DNA of 64,000 bases from Coniella vitis (GCA_011317545.1 WUJK01000009.1:1116001-1180000), one strand, 5' to 3'; counted from the stretch's first letter, positions 48,180 to 61,389 are shown. Numbers and translations: made by a program. The notes: generated by a model from the sequence alone, not told the origin.

Positions 48180-48960
48180 CCTATCGATTCCTCTAGCCTT
48201 TAAATACTTTAGGCCCCTAATCCGGGCGAAGACTTATAAGTTCTAGAATTACGCTATAACCCTAGCCGATATTATAAAGTAGTATATTAAGCTAATCGAA
48301 GTATTCGATAATACGATATTATATACTATTTATTAGATTATAATCGACGATACTTTAGCTCCTATCCGGTTAATTCGTAATAGCGACCTAAGCTTACCTA
48401 ATCCTAATTATATTAATATAAATACTATTATAAATATAATAGTCCTTTAATACCTTTATTATTATCCGATAGATCTTATAGGTATAGTAATTAAGCGGTA
48501 TAATACCTTTAAACTATCCTATAAATATCCTTAGGGCTTCTCTTACGATAATCTTTTTAGAGGTATAGCCTTATATATTTATTATACTAAGCAGCGGTAT
48601 AACTCTAATTTTATTAATATTAAAAAACTTTCTCTTAACCTATAGAAGATACTACTAAACGGTACTAAAGCTATTATATTAAGAGCTAAAGCTATTACCG
48701 CTATATATAAAAGGTTCCTAGCCGATAATACCGATATAATACCTAACCGTTTAGCTATAGATACTATACTTATTATAATAGAGGCATTTATACGCTATAT
48801 AGACGCTATTATATCTTAAAAGCTCGATAACTAAAAGGCTAATACTAATATATTATATAACCGCCTTTAGAAACAAACCGGCTTTCTCGCGCTTACTACT
48901 AAGTATAATAACCTTAATAAGGGTAGTAAACAGGGCTAAGATTATAATCGGCGTTAGTAA
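48180..48960 (+). pseudogene. degraded coding frame, unassigned
   Basis: One plus-strand frame stays coding-like for about 250 codons, broken almost only by TAG and TAA at positions where CAG, CAA or TGG would fit. Segments such as GFSYDNLFRGIALYIYYTKQ and NILYNRL read like a real protein. I do not recognise it. It may belong to the same element as the degraded frames further right. Confidence 0.45.
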
Positions 48961-50149
48961 ATATTAAACGTTATAATAAGCCTCTAGCCTATCGACCTAT
49001 AAGGCGTATAACGTATATTTAGCGAGATCTACCGCCGGGCCTTACTCCTATAACTTATTATTACCTTAATTAAAGAGGAAGATATATTAAACTAATTCTA
49101 TTCGCTATTACTAAATAGTAATAGTATAGAGTAATATATTACGAATTTCGAATATAATAGCGATCTTTTAAAAGCGGCTCTAGATAAAGCTAAGGTATAG
49201 CAAGATATACCTATTATATCGTAGGCTTAGCGCGCCGAGCTTATATAATATTATATAATATATAATCTTCTCCCTTCTTAACTATCTCTCTAGATTAATT
49301 TTAAATAGGCGATTATAGATCTCGGTATATACTATACCGGCCGAGATAGCGATAACCGTTATAATAATTTACGGATTTCTTATCGAAAGAATAAAGATAG
49401 ATCTCCTACCTTCCCCTTCGCCCTAAAAGCCTTTTAAGTTATCGGTATAATATTACTAGGATACTATTTAATTTAAAGGATATTATACTAATAACTACTC
49501 TAATAGATATCGATTACTTAGCTTATATAATAAAGAGTACTATTTATAGTATACTTCTTACGAATAAGGTTAGTATAGGGAAAACCTTAACTTTTATTAT
49601 AGAACGATATATCTTTATTAAAGCCCGTATCCGATAACTTAAAGAACTTTAGCTTAAGGAGTATAATAAGACGGAACTAATACCTATTATACCGATATTA
49701 TTAATAATCCTAGTAAATCTAGTTAAATAATACTTAGAGGAGATTACTAAATACTTCCCTCCTAATACCTTCTACCTCCGGGTATTCTATAGATCCGTCT
49801 CTAATACCTTATATAATATACGGCTATAATAGGCCGTTATATCTCGGTAATAGCTTTAGGTAGAAATAAAGCTAGCTATATCTAAAGTATCGACGTTTAT
49901 AGTAAGTATATTATCCCTATATTAGTACTTTAAGATACAAAGTTAATAATAATAGTTTTCCTATATTAGTACCTTAGGGTGCTAATATATACTATAAACT
50001 ATATATTATTAACTTTATACCTTAAGGTATTAATATACTCTATATACTTTATACTATTATACTTCGTACCTTAGGGTATTATTATTACCTCTCTTATACT
50101 TACTAATATATATTACCTTTAGAATATAAGGAAGGTATAGATCTTTTTA

Positions 50150-51860
50150 TATTCTATAACCGTATTACGCCTCCTCTAACGGGATTAGGCCTTAGCCTTT
50201 ATTAAGGATAGATTTAAGCTTCTTTATTATTAAGGATTATAGGAAGCTAATACTTAAGATATTATACCTAGTTATAATACTAATTACCTTACTCTTATCC
50301 GTAATATTATTAATATAACTTATACTAGGCTTACCTAAGATAAAGGTAAGGGTAAAGCTAAAGGTAAAGCTAATATATAGCTATTATTAGATAATACCTT
50401 AGTTACGGCTTAATCCGAATAGGAAGTTAATAATTAGGACTTTAAGGAGGCTATTAAGTATAAAATAATACTTAATAATAGCCCCGATAACCCCGATAAC
50501 GAGGATAATTAGGTCTTAGAAGCTCGAGATATACCCGAGTATATACGAACTCGCCTTATTAAGGAGTAGACTAAGGCGGGAAAGCCGACTTTATTCGAAT
50601 ATAACGGTAAAACTATTCTAATAGTTACGAAGTTCTTCCGTCGATACCGTATATAGGAATTTCCGCCTAGATTCTACTTTTAGTATATAATCCTCGACGA
50701 ATACTATATTATCCGTAATCGCTTAATAGGCTAAGCTAGGGTAATTAGGCTTATCTTTCGTAATATATAAAACCGCCCTAATTTAATTTAAAACCTATCC
50801 TTACTAGTTATAATCTCTATTATACCTATTATTAATTAATAGTTTAATTACTATAGCTTAGCTAATCTATTCTAAGAGAATATAGGCTTAGAATACGATA
50901 TTAACTAGGAGAAGTTATCCCTAAGCGTAGAGCTATAATTAAATAACTAGGGTTTCCTAGCCTTTCTTCCTAAGGAAATACCTAGCAAACGTAAGTAATA
51001 ACTTATATAAGTAACTATAGAGTATAAATAAAGGTAGTAGGTATTTACGCCTAAATATTAGGCCTTATATAACTCGACGGAGGATAAATAGCGTATTATT
51101 ATCCGCGATATATTAGCCTATATCGGTATACGCCGGGGAATAGATATAATTACCCGCTTACCCGATTATATAAATAGGGACCCGTAGCTAATCTATCCTT
51201 ACGATAATATTCCCCCTTATTAGATTTAGATATATAAACTATCCTATAATCTATTTAAAGATTAGGTAGACGAATATATAAACGTTTATTTTAAAGACCT
51301 TTATATAAAAGCGCTTAATAATACCTAAGAGTATAATATTCGGATCGCCCTTAATAAGAATACGTTTATAATTATAGAGGATAACCCTATAGAGATATCC
51401 GTTCGTCTTAATAATAGATTAATATATATCCTAACGATTATATCGATAGATTAGCTTAGTTATATTACTATAACTAGGAATAATCTAATTAGTAAGAGGT
51501 TAGATTAGGAGGCCCTTACTAATCTTATCGAAGCCGGTAAAGTTAAGAGCGGAGCTATATTAATACGTAAGGTTACTATATAGAACGTCCGCAACCGGGC
51601 TATAGATACCCTTATATTCGGCGTAGGCTATATCGAGGTAATCCTTTAGGGTATTAGAGATAATAGTCTTACCTACCTTTAACTTCTTAGGTTTAGAGAT
51701 AACCTATATTCGTTTATTATACCTAACCGCTATTATACTCTTTTCCGGGTCTTATATAAGTCCCTTATTAATACCTATATTCTCGATATTATAGCTAAGC
51801 ATACCGCTAATTATAAGCGAATATTAGTTATAATAGCTATTCCCTAGGAATAACTATAAG
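50150..51860 (+). pseudogene. long degraded coding frame, unassigned
   Basis: A single plus-strand frame (codon start at 50582 and in phase with it) remains coding-like for more than 500 codons, with TAG/TAA as the main interruptions. Readable pieces include KPTLFEYNGKTI, VTKFFRRYRI, LAYIGIRRGIDI and IRIALNKNTFIIIEDN. There is a basic GKGKAKGKA patch near 50,345. No reverse transcriptase, integrase or transposase motif is evident. The family is unknown to me. Confidence 0.5.
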
Positions 51861-52279
51861 TACTATATATATAATCGACTTAGTATTATAGGATATAAAG
51901 GTTTTCTTTCTAACTTTATACCCTATAGTATTAACCTCTCTATTTAATTAACTCTTATTAATAATTATCGTACCTTAAGGTATTAACCTATTTTATTTAG
52001 GACTTATACTAATAAATTATAATAGTATTCTCGTTACGATCCTCGAAAAAGCTTTATTAACTATCCTTTCTATTCGCTCTACTATAATATTATCTGAAAA
52101 ATTAGCCGCCCTTTCTAAGTTTAACAACTTAAAGGCTATTATTAATATAATAATCCTTAATTAACGCTATAGCTCGGCTAGCCTAAACCTTTACTATTAT
52201 TATAACCTTAGAATTTAGGTATAATACCTATAGAACTTTAGTATTATTAGATAAATATATAATCGAATTATACGTATAA

Positions 52280-53070
52280 ACTAGTAAAAGGAAGTTATAT
52301 AGATTATCCTATATATAAAAGATACGGTCTATAACTTTTTATAGTATAAGGCTTATATTAAGGAAGCTATATCCTTAGTTACGGAGTTATAGTTTCTACC
52401 TTAGCTTAAGCCCTTTAAAGAGCTTTATAAGCTATTAGCTTATAAGGTACTATAGGTTTTCTAGGCTATACTATTTAACCGCTTTATATAGGAGATTATC
52501 TATATTATTATAATTTAGGATTTTAATTCGGTAGAGATTCGGGCCTTTATTTAGTTTTATTATCTTCTCGCCCTCTTAATCCTCTAAATCGGCGATAAGC
52601 TTAGTATTATAGTTAACTATCTCTTACTACTAATCTATAAGAATCTAGATATCTTACTATATTTATAGCTTAACGGTTTCGAATAGGAGAAATAAATACC
52701 TTCTAGCGTTAAATACTTAACGTAGGATATAATAGGTATTATTATTACTATTATTAAGGGCGGAGAGAATAATAATAATAGTAGTTAGGTATACTAAGAG
52801 CGCTCTAAAAGATTACTATTAGAGTTTAGTAATAGCCGGAAGAGGAAGTATATCCGAGATAAGCCGGATAAATCTAGCTTTACTCCGAAGGTAAAGAAAG
52901 TCCGACCCTTAAAGATTACCGAGGAAGGTTATACGTTTTAGGATAGTAAGTCTAATAATAGCGAGTATAGTAAGGATACTAATATTAATAGCAATATTTA
53001 AGAACTTATAATATATAAGGGTAATATCGCGAAGAGGCTTATTACCTTTAGAGATATTTTTTCTTAATTA
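52280..53070 (+). pseudogene. degraded coding frame with basic C-terminus, unassigned
   Basis: Plus-strand coding-like sequence with TAG/TAA interruptions. A hydrophobic part (FIQFYYLLALL-like) is followed by a hydrophilic Ser/Lys-rich tail (SRKRKYIRDKPDKSSFTPK, KKVRPLKITEEGY). The family is not recognised. Confidence 0.4.
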
Positions 53071-53899
53071 AGTAAGCTTATCTATAGGCTATTCTTAATA
53101 GTTTATTATATTCGCTTTTTTCTAAATAGAGTATTTAGTCTAAGTAATAAATTATAAATTATATTAAGTAAGTAATAGGTCCCTTATTAAGAATATAAGA
53201 AAATTTTTAAATATAGCTATATCTAATATAATATTATTTACTAGATATAAAAGCCTAGTTATTTCGATTTTAAAACTCTAATTAAAATATATTATATACT
53301 AACTATCTTATTATTTTAACTGCTATTATAGGTAGTTAGTATAATACTAGCTATTAATAATAGCGGCTTTTACCGAAACTTAAATTATCGGTATTCGTTT
53401 ATTAAAGCCGCTTATCTAATATAGGATTAATATTTATATAGATATAATTTTAGTAATTAACTAATAGTAAGCCTAATTATCTTATCTAATAATAATAATA
53501 AAACGCTATAAATACCTATTATAAAGCCGAGGTTAATAACCGGGGATAGTTTATAGCCTATTAGGTTTATCTCTAATAATAGCTTTATTAATCCCTTACT
53601 AATAAGCTTATATAACTCGATTCTTAGGATATCTAGCTAGATTAATCTTAACTAAGTATATATTAGTACTAGGGCTATACTAACGAATAATATCTAGCGA
53701 GATAATCCCTCTACTCGATAAAGATAATTAATTCGAATCGGGCTTAATCTTATAACTAAAATATAACTTCGAATTATAATTAGATATAATCGAGCTAGTA
53801 AGCTAATAATAAATATAAAGTACCTTAACCTTAACCGGAGTTATTAGGTTACTTTATTCCTTATATTACTTTCGGTTAACTATCCGAATTAAGTAGCCT

Positions 53900-54640
53900 T
53901 AATTAAGGATATATTTAAATTAGGATATATTTCTACTAGAGAATATAACTTTAAGGACTTCTAACTTATATATTCCTATACCTATAGTAATAATAGCTAT
54001 ATTAACGAATTATACTTCGATCTAGACGATCCGATCTTACTTAAAGACCTAAAGGGATATATTAAACCTAAGAGGGGGAACGGCGATATATATAACTTAG
54101 TATTTATAAATACTATTATTAAGAATATTATCGATATTCTAGATATCGATATAAATAAGCCTAAAATACCTATACGGAAGCTATAGGGTTATTCTATTAA
54201 GGCTAAGAAGGAAGCGAAGAAGGATAAATCGGTAGATTAGAAACCTAAAGTAATAAAGAAAGAGGTTATTATAAAGTAGGAAAAGGTAAAGGAGGAAAAG
54301 GTAAAGGAAGAAGTAAAGTTAGAAGTACGGAAGGATAAGTTTAATATAAATAATTAGGATTCTATAGCTAGGTTAGATAATAGGCTATTAAGTTTACCGG
54401 ACTCTTTTACGCTCTTCTTAAATAAGGATATTATCCCTAAGATACCTTTATAAGATATACCTATATCTAATTCGGAGATATATAGAAGTCTAAGAGCGGA
54501 TTATAAATCGGATAATATTATAACGGTAATATTAATATTAAAGAGGAAGAGAAATACGCCTTTAGGCCCGCCGCTTATTACTCGGGCGGTATCGTATAGG
54601 AAGAGCTAGAACTAAAACTAGAGAGTAATAGAAAATAATA
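53900..54640 (+). pseudogene. degraded coding frame with Lys/Glu-rich segment, unassigned
   Basis: A plus-strand frame with few interruptions contains LYFDLDDPILLKDLKGYIKPKR, then a Lys/Glu-rich stretch (about 54,200-54,340) and a tail with LKRKRNTPLGPPLITRAVSY. The family is not recognised. A poly-C run (about 54,767-54,777) lies just downstream. Confidence 0.4.
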
Positions 54641-55282
54641 AATAATAATACTATTACCCTATCTAAATATATATATTTACTATATTCTTATATACTTTAA
54701 AATAAATAGCTTTAGATATACTTAATATAAAATATAACTTATAAATAATCTCTTTATTCCCCTCCTCCCCCCCCCCCGATTTATTATTAGATTTATAAAC
54801 TAGTAAGGGCACCTTTTACTTAAATATTCTAGAAGTCTTTAATAACCTTTAGTATAACTATAACCTACTTATACCTAATATTATACTTATTATCGTTAAT
54901 AAGGATATTCGCTACCTTTAACTTAATAAATATATTAAGGCTTATAATATTAATAAGCGTATATTAGGGTATCTACTTATAACGCGCTTTAGCGCCTTTA
55001 TATAGGATATAAGCCCCTCCTTATATATTAGGTTAATCTAAATAGGTAATAAGCTCTTTATAGCGCAATTAGTAATAAGCATATCTAGAATAAGGGAAGT
55101 AACGATAGTAAGGACTAACGGTATTAATAGCTACCTATCGTATATAGGCTTATATTCGGCTCGAGATTAATCCTAGCCCTATAGGATAGATAACCTAGGG
55201 TAGATTCTAATTTATAATTAGCTCTTATTATCTTATATAATAATATTACTAAAGACCTATCTATATAGCGGCGCTATTATTA

Positions 55283-55480
55283 CCGGCTAGGTTATTTAGC
55301 GCGGCTTAATTATTAATAGGTATACCGCCGATAGATATAATAACGCCGCCGGCTAGGTTATTTAATACGGCCTAGTTATTAATAGGTATACCGCCGGCTA
55401 GGTTATTTAACGCAGCCTAGTTATTAATAGGTATACTACCGGCTAGGTTATTTAGTATAGCTTAGTTATTTATATTAATA
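55283..55480 (+). repeat. 45-bp tandem repeat
   Basis: Units beginning CCGGCTAGGTTATTTA start at 55283, 55349, 55394 and 55439. The last three intervals are 45 bp. The first is 66 bp because of about 21 extra bases. Each unit contains TTATTAATAGGTATAC. Differences between units are mostly transitions, as RIP would produce. Confidence 0.85.
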
Positions 55481-56592
55481 ATATAAATAGGTAGGTTAAT
55501 ATATAAGATAGAGATAGAAAGCTAATAGCTATTAATCTTAATAATAGAATAGGATAGATATTTAATTATTTATAGAGATATCGAACCTATTACCCTTCCT
55601 CCTTCGATATTATCTTTTTAAATAAATATAGGAATAGTTTTCTTAATATTCTTTTAGGTACTAATTTCTTTAATCTTGGGATTTATAATTCCGACGAAAT
55701 AGGTACGGAATCTTTATTCGAAACCTATCTAATCTCTTATTATTAATCCTTTAAACTAAGTATATCCCGCTAGGTATTTTACCCCTATTACTCCTATTCT
55801 TTAATATTCGCGCTCTATTCTAGCTATACTTATTAGCTAAGATTTACTCCGATACTTTTCTTACGGAAAGTATATATCTAATAATAAATATCCTCCTTAT
55901 TATTTAACTCTATAGTATCTATTACGGTATAGATTAGTATAGGATTAAAACCTATTTCTCGAAGGGTATCTTAGAACCCTTATTAGCCGTTAATAGCTTT
56001 CGGTAATTCCGATAATAGTAGTTCGGCTTTAGATATATAGTAAAGATTAAGTTAATATTAAAGATACCGATACAGTATAAGATATAATAATCGAATATCT
56101 TCGATAGCTATAGATAAGAAGTTTTATATAATTTTAAAGTAAAGTTTATAGATAGGTTATAGGAGGTATTCGTTATATTCTACTCTATCGATCTTAACTA
56201 GAGCCTTTAATTATTATAAATAACTTCTCGAGTATTTAACCTAGTAATTAATTACCTTTCCTTTCTATAATAACCTAAAAAGAATACTAGGTTTCCCTTC
56301 CTAAATATACCGCCGGTTATACTACTTACGGATAAAATAGTTATTCTACTCCTTAATAAAGGAAGAGTATTCCTAGCGAATTTATAATATAAAGGTATAG
56401 AGAAGGGTAATACGGTCGGTAATATAATCCTATAACTATAAGCCTTTACGTTAAAGGCGATTAAAGTAGTTCTAGGAGATAAATATATTAATAAATAGAC
56501 TTCTTTATATTATTAAATTTAAATATACCTATTAAAAGAGCGTCCGACCTTTACTAAGCTATATCTAGTAGGATTCGATTCTCTAGTTCTTT

Positions 56593-56893
56593 ATACTTGT
56601 CAGAACCCTACCCTGAACGCCAGGGAAGCGCAGCGGTAACGCAGTCCCTGCGGCTTGGAACAAGGGCCTGCCGGTAGCTCTCGGCAGGCAGCCATGGAAT
56701 CTCAAAGATATAAAGAGCCGTCGGAAGCTTCGGAAACCAGTGAATGGAGAGGGGATTTCTCTTTAGGTTCAGTTTCTGTCAACGAATACTACTATCATGG
56801 TGTCTTCTGTGCGATATAGCTGCTTTTACGCCAAGAACTCGTCGTCTATGTTATACTTCATCACCTCGCAACAACCCACCTCCTGATAATACT
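56593..56893. mobile_element. solo LTR with 5-bp target duplication, not RIP-mutated
   Basis: A 291-bp segment (56598-56888) of ordinary composition stands in the AT-rich block. It starts TGTCAG and ends CTGATA, nearly the inverted complement expected of Ty3/gypsy LTR ends (one C-to-T from CTGACA), and it is flanked on both sides by ATACT (56593-56597 and 56889-56893). A TATAAA box lies near 56,708. No internal retrotransposon sequence adjoins it, so it is a solo LTR left after recombination or a very short insertion. The 60-codon open frame across it is not a gene. Confidence 0.85.
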
Positions 56894-57779
56894 CTTACTA
56901 AAGCGCTAAACGTTATCGAGTATTAATAGTATATCTAGATTATAAATTAGTAATTCCTAGCTAATAGATAATTCTAACGCCTCCGGTTTATCCTAAATAA
57001 TATCGCCCTTAGCTATCCGTTTAGGTTTAACCTTACGTTTTAATTTACTTATATAGGAAAGCTATTAGTATAAACGGGCATCGAGAGAGCGTTCGCAGTT
57101 TCGATCCTAATTTCTATTATTAACTAACTTAAGGAGAGAAGTAAGAATAGTATCTATATAGCGGCGCGAGAGCTGCTCTTAAATAGCTCTTACGTTTAGG
57201 ATCTACCCGTAGATAGAGTTTTCTATAGGTCTACCGTCGATGCGGGTCCTCTTATCGATAGTCTTTTATACGGCTTATAAGCTACTCGGGAGACGCTCTT
57301 GTTTAGCGCTTATATAATACTAGTCTCTAGACGAGAAGGGAATATACTAACTAAGGCTTCGTACCCTAGTATACCGAAGCCGTGCATTTACCCATAAGCC
57401 TATAATATTACCCCCTCGCTTAGGCCGAACGCCCTCCTATAGAGCCGTATATAATATAATAGCTACCCAAAAAGCATAACGACGTAATACCGCTATACCC
57501 GCCCACCCTATTAAAGGAGCCTTATCCTTATACCTAACGAGTATAAAAGGAGTCTTATATCCGCGGAGCTCCCTTTAACCTAGCTCTTAATAAGTCTATA
57601 AGTTCTACCGCTTATTATTCGTTAATAGAATAATAGTAACGCCCTTAACTTAGTAAGCGGTTATAAATACGATATCTTTACTCTTAAAGCCTCGAAAAAG
57701 TATAAATACCCCCTTAACCCCTACTCTAGGGGTTATTCCTTCCTCTTAATTAAACCAGAGCCCTCGCGAATTATACGAA

Positions 57780-58860
57780 ACTAACCCCTATAATAATAAG
57801 GTAAGTATCGTGCCTTCCCTATTCGTCCTCTGCTTATACTTAGCTCTATTAGTAGTATAAACGTTACTACTCGCTCTAAGCAAGCTAGTATAGCTCCTAC
57901 CGCTATACCTACCGCCGCCGCCCCCGCTATTACTATAGGCTCTATAGCTACTCCTATAGCGGTAGTACCCGTAGCTATAGCTATAGCTACTCCTACCGCG
58001 CCCGCCGCTACTCCTACCGCCGCCGTCCTCGCCCCTACCACCGCCTAGCTCGATAAGGCCGTTAATAAGCTTATTTAGAGCGTTATCGCTACTAACCCAT
58101 AGCTCTAACCTCGCGTTACCCTCCCTAAGGGTATTAGGGATAAGTAATACCTACCCTATATTATAAGGGCTTCTAAGAACCCCCTCTCCCTCTACCTATA
58201 TAGTATTAATAAGTAGTATTTCCCCTACTTCTTCGTAGCTTACTAACTATTATAGCCAGCGCCCGTTATTTCCCCTATAGGACGAATAAGAAGGGTAAGA
58301 ACTCCGGCTACTCCTATACCCCCCTTTACTAGACCGATAAGATATATACTACTATTATTATTATAATTAACTATTCCCTCGCCTACGATACTTCCGACCC
58401 TAGTATATACTACTCCTTCCCTACTCGCGCCTTCCCGTACTTATATACTCTAGGTATTCTCCGCCCCTAGGCCCTCGCCGCTCTCGCCGTACGCCGCACC
58501 CGTAACTACCTACCTAAGTTAGGTAAGACTTAGGCCAGCCGTAACAAGGTCCGGTTATTAAATAATAAGCATACCCGTAGTATATATACCTACTACTCCT
58601 TCCCTACTCGTATCCTACTAACTTTATACTAGCGCCGCAGCCGTAAGCTCGTACGCCGCTAGGCGGTAGCGCTAGAGGATATTACCGACCTACTAGCAAA
58701 GCTTATAAAGGGGGGCAGTAAGGGTAAGGGCTTAGTTAATACTAAAACGAAGCGTAGTATTAATAATAACCCTTATTCTAGTAAAACTAAGGAGAGTAAT
58801 TCTAATAGTAAGGAGGAGGTAAGCGAGGATAAGTAGGTAGCTATATTAGCGCGCGTTTTA
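57780..58860 (+). pseudogene. degraded Ala/Pro/Thr-rich coding frame, unassigned
   Basis: Plus-strand coding-like sequence faces the chromovirus polyprotein tail by tail. The first half is an Ala/Pro/Thr/Val-rich repeat (ATPTAPAATPTAAV-like, about 57,880-58,045). Later, in another frame, come YSYTPLY, YYSFPTRAFPY and LAKLIKGGSKGKGLV and a Ser/Asn/Lys-rich end near 58,835. It may be a separate element's gag-like or host-derived gene. I cannot assign it. Confidence 0.35.
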
Positions 58861-58952
58861 CGTATAGTTTTCTTTTTATCTATAATACTTAATTTCCCCG
58901 CTCTTCTTTTCTATAACTTTAGGCTATCGTAACTTATAGCGCTACCGTAGCG

Positions 58953-59126
58953 TTATTCGAACTCCTTAAGAGTAACTATATCTTTAAATTCGGATAACGG
59001 CTGCTAGTCTAGCTAGTCCTATCCGACCTACTTAACTAGGACTTTACGTTATAGCGTTTTATCCGTTTTCGCACGGCCTCTACGCGGCTTATTATATACT
59101 CTAATAATACTTTCCACCTAATACTC
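58953..59126 (-). pseudogene. chromodomain remnant of the chromovirus integrase
   Basis: The minus strand reads EY*VESIIR, then KVLVK*VG*D, then PLSEF and LKEFE. The chromodomain pattern E(Y/W)xVExIl...YLVKWxGY..xxxWEP fits with stops in place of Trp and Gln. A stop at 58953-58955 may be the natural end or a mutated Gln. Confidence 0.88.
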
Positions 59127-59279
59127 GGGTTCCTTTCCCTCTTTAACTACGATAGGGTTAGGCCGGTATTCCCTTTATACCTACGATAGGAGCGGATCTT
59201 ATATAGCTCGAATTAGGAGATCTATATAGAAACGAGGGTAAATACCCGGCGGGATATCTAATTCTACTACGTAAGGGCT

Positions 59280-60300
59280 AACAACGTACGTTATAATATA
59301 CTTATCGTATAACTAGGCTAACTTCTTTAAAGGGCGGTCGGTAGTAATATTTCGTAGGGAGAGCTAAACCTTATCGCCCTTAATAAGCTGCTCTATAACT
59401 ACTTATAACTTATTCGTAGATTCTTCTATTCGTTACTATACGATTATTATTATAGCTTAAGCGAAAGTAGTTATATCTTTAAGCCGTTAGACGAAGTTCT
59501 TAGCCTAAACTCTAAGCGCTCGCGCTAGTAATATACTATACTCTACCTATTCGATTAGATCTATATAATAGCCGTATAGGATAAAAAATAGGCTAAGGCT
59601 AATTATACTAATATCCCTATTATTAATAGCTAGTTAAGCGCCGGGTAGGAGTATCGGCTAATCTAATTATATATACGTAATAAACGCTCGGAGGTAATCT
59701 ATAACCTCTTAGTTTACCCTTTTTATAGCTCTATCCGTTTATAGGTGGAAAGCGGTGCTTAGGCGCTACTCTATCTTTATAAACTCGTATAATCGGCGCT
59801 AGAACCCTCCTACCTAGTTCGAGCCTCGGTCGCTAACTATTACCTTAGGGAAACCATAGAACCGCTAATAATAGTACTAAAACCGCTCTATATATACTTC
59901 CGCGCTTATACTATATATAGCTTCGAGTATAATAGCTTTCGTTAATCGGTCTATAATTACTATTAAGTAAGCCTCTCTTATATCGTCCTCGTAGGGGAAG
60001 TCGATTATAAAGTCTACGGATAATTCGCTCTATACCCGCTTAGGTATTAATAGGGGCTTAAGAAGGCCCTTCCTCTAATATCTCTATACCGTCTTACATC
60101 TATAGATATCGTAATTTCGTATAAACCGCCGAATACTACGGTATATACCTAGCTAGAAGTAGCCCCTCGTTATTATCGTAATAGTAATATCCCTTCCTAA
60201 GTAGCTAGATAGGGTAGAATTATAGATACTCTATATTAGTTTAATATATAGGGGTTCCTAATCGGGTAACTAGAGCTATTCGTAGAACCTAAGTAATCCT
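59280..60300 (-). pseudogene. integrase core remnant
   Basis: Minus-strand SELSVDFIIDFP (about 59,996-60,035) is the start of the integrase catalytic core with its first Asp kept. Further left come GDKV*LSLRNI and PYVVELDIPPGIYPRF, the integrase C-terminal (GPY/F-like) region before the chromodomain. The domain limits are approximate. Confidence 0.8.
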
Positions 60301-60778
60301 TTCTTATCGATCGAGTATTCCGCTATAAATACCTTAATAAGCTTACCTTCGGATATTTATAGGTAAGGGGGAAAAGAGCGTTTACCCCTATAAACTACGC
60401 CTATAAGCTAGGAGTATACCTTATTACGTAAGGTAATATTATCCTATAGGCGTTAGAGCTCCTCTTATATAAAAACCTCGCTACCTATTAGTAATAGCTC
60501 GTTATATATTATAACTTAGCTTATCTCTATCGATAGTAAAAGCTAGATTTGCCTATCGGCGAGGCGTTCGTTAGATATATTACGTAGTATATTCTGCTCC
60601 CTCCTCGAGAGGGCGTTTAGACGCTCGCTAGCTGCTCCCGCGCGGTAGACTAAGTAGTATCGAAAACGGGCTATCGTCTCGGACCAGCGGACCTACCTTT
60701 CGGTAAAACGCTATAATATTATAAAATATTCGAGGTTCTTATAATCCGAGTAAATTATAAATAGTAGTACGGTACCCC

Positions 60779-60960
60779 TAAGCTCCGTATCCTATACTTT
60801 TAAGTAATTAATAACGGCTAGTAATTCCTTATCGTAGATCTTATAGTTATACTCTATAGGGCTTAGGCGGCGCGAGTAATATATTACCGGGCGGAGGATA
60901 CCGTACTTATCCCTCTAAGAGAGGCAGCCGCCTAACGAATAGCTAGAATAATCCGCCTCT
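60779..60960 (-). pseudogene. RNase H remnant
   Basis: The minus strand reads [30 protein letters not shown] and [13 protein letters not shown], the diagnostic RNase H segment of Ty3/gypsy polyproteins, with a stop in place of Gln and another in place of Trp. Confidence 0.88.
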
Positions 60961-61389
60961 AATATTATCTCCTTATCCGGATCCTATTAGGCGAATATAG
61001 GCTTATTAATAAAAAGACGCTTTAGCTACTCGAATATAGCTTTTTCCTACTCTCCGAACCTAAATAGGATCCCCTTCTTAATTAAGGCTAGGAGGGGCCC
61101 TACGATTTCGGAATAATTAGTAATAAACTAACGATAGAAGTTCGTAAATCCTAAGAAGCTACGGACTCCCTTAACCGTCTTCGGAGCCTCCTAATCGTAT
61201 ATAACGTATACCTTCTTAGGGTCTATATAAGTCCCTACCCCCGCTTCGATAATAAAGCCTAGGTATTTCGTCTCGGTTACGCCGAATTCGTACTTAGCGA
61301 TATCTAGATTTAAACCTATTACTTCGAGAGCGCGTAATACTAGCTTTACCTTTACTCGGTAGTCTTTAGCCGTACCGTCGGTATATACC

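Noticed and set aside
56744..56926. 60-codon open frame across the solo LTR
   Set aside because: It crosses the LTR boundary into flanking RIP sequence and has no coding features.
57781..58041. 86-codon Ala/Val/Gly-rich minus-strand frame
   Set aside because: Low-complexity shadow of an Ala/Pro/Thr-type repeat on the plus strand within RIP-mutated DNA.
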